Shown piece by piece: positions 4,809 to 7,761 of a DNA stretch of 7,761 nucleotides. How positions within the stretch are numbered: position 1 is the first letter of the stretch; each line of letters opens with the position of its first letter. The stretch is taken from contig CAMZBS010000086.1 in the NCBI GenBank assembly GCA_947304695.1, positions 1-7,761 of the forward strand, in the 5' to 3' direction. Position numbers and translations under genes: made by a program. The DNA comes from an uncultured Prevotella sp. Its GTDB lineage: Bacteria; Bacteroidota; Bacteroidia; Bacteroidales; Bacteroidaceae. The notes below the pieces were generated by a model. It was not told the DNA's origin and ran no database searches. It saw only the letters and a list, made by a program, of their open reading frames with translations.

Positions 4809-7761
4809 ATGGTAAAAAGATTGTTCATTGCAACTCTTGTTGCAATCAGCCCTCTCTATGCACTGGCGCAAGGGCTGATAACGGGAAGCGTCAAGGATGC
4901 GCGAACTGGGGAGGCGCTGATTGGAGCGTCGGTGATTGTGAAGTCGAAAAGGCCACGAACGGGCGATCGCAGCTCGGGAATGGAGGGCAAAGGAGTAGTT
5001 ACCGATGTTGACGGTAACTTCTCACTACAGACAAACAAAGAGGTGCCGCTGACGCTACGTGTGGACTACGTGGGCTATCGGCCGATAGACGTAGATGTCT
5101 ACGACTTTGAGGAACCCGTGGAGATTACACTGACTGACAACAGCAGCAAGTTGGATGAGGTGGTCGTGGTAGGCTACGGCACCCAGAAACGCAACCAGCT
5201 GACGGGTAGCGTGACCACCATTAAGGCCGACATCTTAGAGAAAGCAATTGCCCCAACCTTCGATGGTGCGCTGAGCGGACAGGTGGCAGGACTGGCCGTG
5301 ACCGCTACGAGCGGACAGCCAGGTGCCGACAGTCAGATCCGCATTCGCGGCGGAAATTCTGTGAATGCCTCCAACGAACCCCTCTACGTGGTCGACGGCT
5401 TCATCTACTTTAAGGATGCCGCCACTAACAGCACGGGCATCGGTGCCATTGAGGGCCGTCTGAACCCGCTGGCCACCATCAACCCTAGCGACATCGAGAG
5501 CATCGAGGTGCTGAAGGACGTGTCTGCCACCGCTATCTATGGTTCGCGTGGTGCCAACGGTGTGATTCTCATCACTACGAAAAAAGGCAAGCTGAGCGAG
5601 GGCAAAGCCCATGTAAACTACAACTACACCTTTGGCGTGAGCAACGCGTCCAGGAAACTCAACCTGCTGAATGCCAGCGAGTGGGCACAATATCAGAAAG
5701 ACTATTTCAGCAACAAGGGCGGCTATACTGATGCCGAGATTGCTGCACTGGGGAAAGGAACCGACTGGCAGGACGCCGTGCTGCGCACCGCCGTCCAGCA
5801 GACCCACGAACTGAGCATCAGCGGCGGCAACATTCCTCCTTCGGAGGGACAGGAAGGGGGCTATCGCTATGCCTTCTCGGCCAACTACACCGACCAGGAC
5901 GGCATTGTCCTGAACTCCGGTTTCCAGCGCTACAACTTCCACACCAACGTAGAGTGGGAACTACAGCCAGGTCTCCACTTCGGTGTCAACGTCACCTACG
6001 GCCGTTCAAAACAGAGCGGACTAACTACGACTGAGGAAAAAGTGTTCAACTCTTCACCCTTCTCGGCAGGCATCACCAACAGCTTTGTCTATGCCCTGCT
6101 CATGCCGCCCGTGGTCTCCGTCTACAATCAGGACGGTTCATACAACTTCAACAATCCCTACGAGTACGCCTATTTCGCCATTGGCGACCACGCTGCCAAC
6201 CCTGTCTACGACCTCAAGGAGAGCGTGGCTGAGAACATTAACAACTATCTGCTCTCCAACGTCTGGGCCACCTGTCAGATAGGCCCTCTTATCCTGAAAG
6301 CCTCTGTGGGCCTGAACAGCGAGAAGCTTACCCAGAACTATTTCTCTGGAGCCTACACCTCATTAGGTCTGGCCACACAGGGAATAGGCGGCACAGGCAA
6401 CCGTCAGACCGACGTGTGGCAGCAGGAATACACCGCTACCTACAACCATGACTTCGGTCAGCACCACATAGAGGCTTTGGGTGGCTATACCCGTCAGACC
6501 CAGACCTCGACCTACAGCAACATCCGCACCAACCATTTCACAAACGAGACGCTGAAGCAGTACAACCTAGGCGACGGCTCAGAGATCTACACACCACAGA
6601 CAGGTATCAGCGAATCGTCGCTCAACTCGGTCATCGCCCGTGTCAACTACACGTTTCACGACCGTTATAACGCCACCGCTACCTTCCGTGCCGACAACAG
6701 TAGCCGTTTCTCGGCTGGTCATCGCTGGGGCTACTTCCCCTCATTAGGTCTGTCGTGGAACGTCGACAAGGAGCGTTTCCTGCACCGTGTCCGCAGCATT
6801 GACTACCTGAAGCTTCGTCTTTCCGGCGGCCTGGTGGGCAATCAGGAGATTAGTGACTATGCCTTCGCCACCTCGTATGCCACTGGTTCCTATGGTGGCA
6901 GCAGCAGCTACTCAAAGCAGAACACCGCCAACGGTGACCTGGAGTGGGAAACCACCGCTTCCTATAACGTCGGCATCGACCTCGGCCTGTGGAAAGACCG
7001 CGTCAGCGTGGTGCTCGACGGCTACTACAAGAAGACCAGCGATCTGCTGCTTATGGTTCCCATGGGCTTCGCCTCGGGCGTCACCACCCAGTTGCAGAAC
7101 GTTGGCAATGTGGTGAACAAGGGCTTGGAGCTGGCCGTCAGCACCACCCTCATCCAGCGCAAACGCCCGACCTCTGGTCGCTTGCTACCGAAGGGACGCA
7201 AGAACCTCACTTTGGCGGTCACTGCCAATGCCGCCTACAACCATAATGAGATTACAGACATGGGCACAACAAACAATGTGATCCAGGGTGCTGATGACCA
7301 GATGATTCTGCGCAAGGGCGAGTCGCTCGGTTCGTTTTACGGTCTTCGCTTCATCGGCATTGTGCAGCAGGGTGAGGATGTGAGCCAGTTGCCTGCTGTC
7401 AACGGCTTGACCCCTAAGCCTGGTGACCTGAAATTTGAGGACATCGACGGCAATGGTCGCATCGACGGCAATGACCGTGTGATTCTCGGTAGCATCCAGC
7501 CTGCCCTCGTCTATGGATTCTCTACGCAGTTCACCTGGTATGATCTCGACGTATCGGTTGCTTTCGCAGGCAGCTATGGCAATGAGGTGTATAACGCCCT
7601 GGCCCGCCGTCTGGAACTGACGGGCGACTCTTATAACGTGCTCACCACCGTCAAGGACTCATGGACACCTGAACGTGGCGGCAACACCCTGCCTTTGGCC
7701 AGCAATGCCCGTCCCCTCGGCTACATCGACAGCCGTTATGTGCAGAGTGCCAGCTACCTGA
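4809..7761 (+). CDS. SusC/RagA-type TonB-linked outer-membrane protein (3' end outside the window)
   Basis: The frame is open from 4809 to the window edge (984 codons plus one base), with no internal stop or frameshift. Residues 1-20 are a signal peptide (V-K-R, then hydrophobic, cleavage after A-L-A). A carboxypeptidase-regulatory-like domain covers about 22-110, ending in the typical D-V-D-G-N-F and V-G-Y segments. The SusC TonB box D-E-V-V-V-V-G-Y-G-T is at 116-125. The plug (about 135-260) shows R-I-R-G-G-N-S (178-184), P-L-Y-V-V-D-G (191-197) and I-Y-G-S-R-G-A-N-G-V (243-252). The barrel follows, and an EF-hand-like calcium loop D-I-D-G-N-G-R-I-D-G-N-D is at 878-889. The last residues, A-S-Y-L, match the region shortly before the SusC C-terminus, so perhaps 50-100 residues are missing. 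SusC proteins pair with a surface lipoprotein, SusD, to import glycans, peptides or other large nutrients. SusD would be expected downstream. The N-terminal domain carries an unusual basic insertion (about 46-61). No substrate can be assigned. Confidence 0.95.
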   Translation, partial: MVKRLFIATLVAISPLYALAQGLITGSVKDARTGEALIGASVIVKSKRPRTGDRSSGMEGKGVVTDVDGNFSLQTNKEVPLTLRVDYVGYRPIDVDVYDFEEPVEITLTDNSSKLDEVVVVGYGTQKRNQLTGSVTTIKADILEKAIAPTFDGALSGQVAGLAVTATSGQPGADSQIRIRGGNSVNASNEPLYVVDGFIYFKDAATNSTGIGAIEGRLNPLATINPSDIESIEVLKDVSATAIYGSRGANGVILITTKKGKLSEGKAHVNYNYTFGVSNASRKLNLLNASEWAQYQKDYFSNKGGYTDAEIAALGKGTDWQDAVLRTAVQQTHELSISGGNIPPSEGQEGGYRYAFSANYTDQDGIVLNSGFQRYNFHTNVEWELQPGLHFGVNVTYGRSKQSGLTTTEEKVFNSSPFSAGITNSFVYALLMPPVVSVYNQDGSYNFNNPYEYAYFAIGDHAANPVYDLKESVAENINNYLLSNVWATCQIGPLILKASVGLNSEKLTQNYFSGAYTSLGLATQGIGGTGNRQTDVWQQEYTATYNHDFGQHHIEALGGYTRQTQTSTYSNIRTNHFTNETLKQYNLGDGSEIYTPQTGISESSLNSVIARVNYTFHDRYNATATFRADNSSRFSAGHRWGYFPSLGLSWNVDKERFLHRVRSIDYLKLRLSGGLVGNQEISDYAFATSYATGSYGGSSSYSKQNTANGDLEWETTASYNVGIDLGLWKDRVSVVLDGYYKKTSDLLLMVPMGFASGVTTQLQNVGNVVNKGLELAVSTTLIQRKRPTSGRLLPKGRKNLTLAVTANAAYNHNEITDMGTTNNVIQGADDQMILRKGESLGSFYGLRFIGIVQQGEDVSQLPAVNGLTPKPGDLKFEDIDGNGRIDGNDRVILGSIQPALVYGFSTQFTWYDLDVSVAFAGSYGNEVYNALARRLELTGDSYNVLTTVKDSWTPERGGNTLPLASNARPLGYIDSRYVQSASYL

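Noticed and set aside
4233..4871. A 212-codon minus-strand open frame opposite the binding-protein gene and the start of SusC
   Set aside because: It spans the intergenic gap and two sense genes and has no domain. Its start lies in the SusC signal-peptide region with no promoter on that strand.
5235..5942. A 235-codon open frame on the minus strand inside the SusC gene
   Set aside because: It lies wholly antisense to well-conserved SusC plug and barrel sequence and shows no recognisable domain. GC-rich codon bias in the sense gene explains it.

Overview
The window looks like chromosome from a member of the Bacteroidota, most likely a Prevotella-type gut or rumen organism. The evidence is two Bacteroidota-style promoters (TTG or TTTG, about 20 bp, then TAnnTTTG), a RagA/SusC-type TonB-linked outer-membrane protein with the phylum's usual N-terminal carboxypeptidase-like domain, and a plus-strand, gene-dense layout. 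The genus is an inference. All six genes are on the + strand. No RNA gene, mobile element, CRISPR array or gene-free stretch longer than about 80 bases was seen.

Region 1 (1-1450) is a tight three-gene sulfur-carrier cassette: a ThiS/MoaD-like ubiquitin-fold protein ending Gly-Gly-Gly-Ala-Leu, an E1-like ThiF/MoeB/HesA adenylyltransferase, and a stand-alone JAMM metalloprotease. The first two overlap by ATGA and the third starts 3 nt after the second. The set matches the logic of CysO/Mec+, QbsE/QbsD and HcyS/HcyF/HcyD: the protease removes the C-terminal cap, the E1 adenylates the exposed Gly-Gly end, and a thiocarboxylate is then made and used as a sulfur donor. The enzyme that uses the sulfur is not in the window.

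Region 2 (1488-3800) has its own promoter. It encodes a TonB-dependent outer-membrane receptor with a Cys-Cys pair in its plug, overlapped by ATGA with a small exported heavy-metal-associated (HMA) protein carrying Met-His-Cys-x-x-Cys. Together they look like an outer-membrane plus periplasm route for a soft metal, probably copper. The receptor start codon lies only a few bases after the promoter -7 box, so its mRNA may be nearly leaderless.

Region 3 (3819-7761) also has its own promoter. It encodes an exported, divergent PstS-like binding-fold protein followed 18 nt later by a SusC/RagA protein that runs off the right edge. A SusD partner is expected downstream but is not visible. A binding-fold protein placed ahead of SusC, with its usual anion-binding loops altered, is the least explained part of the window.
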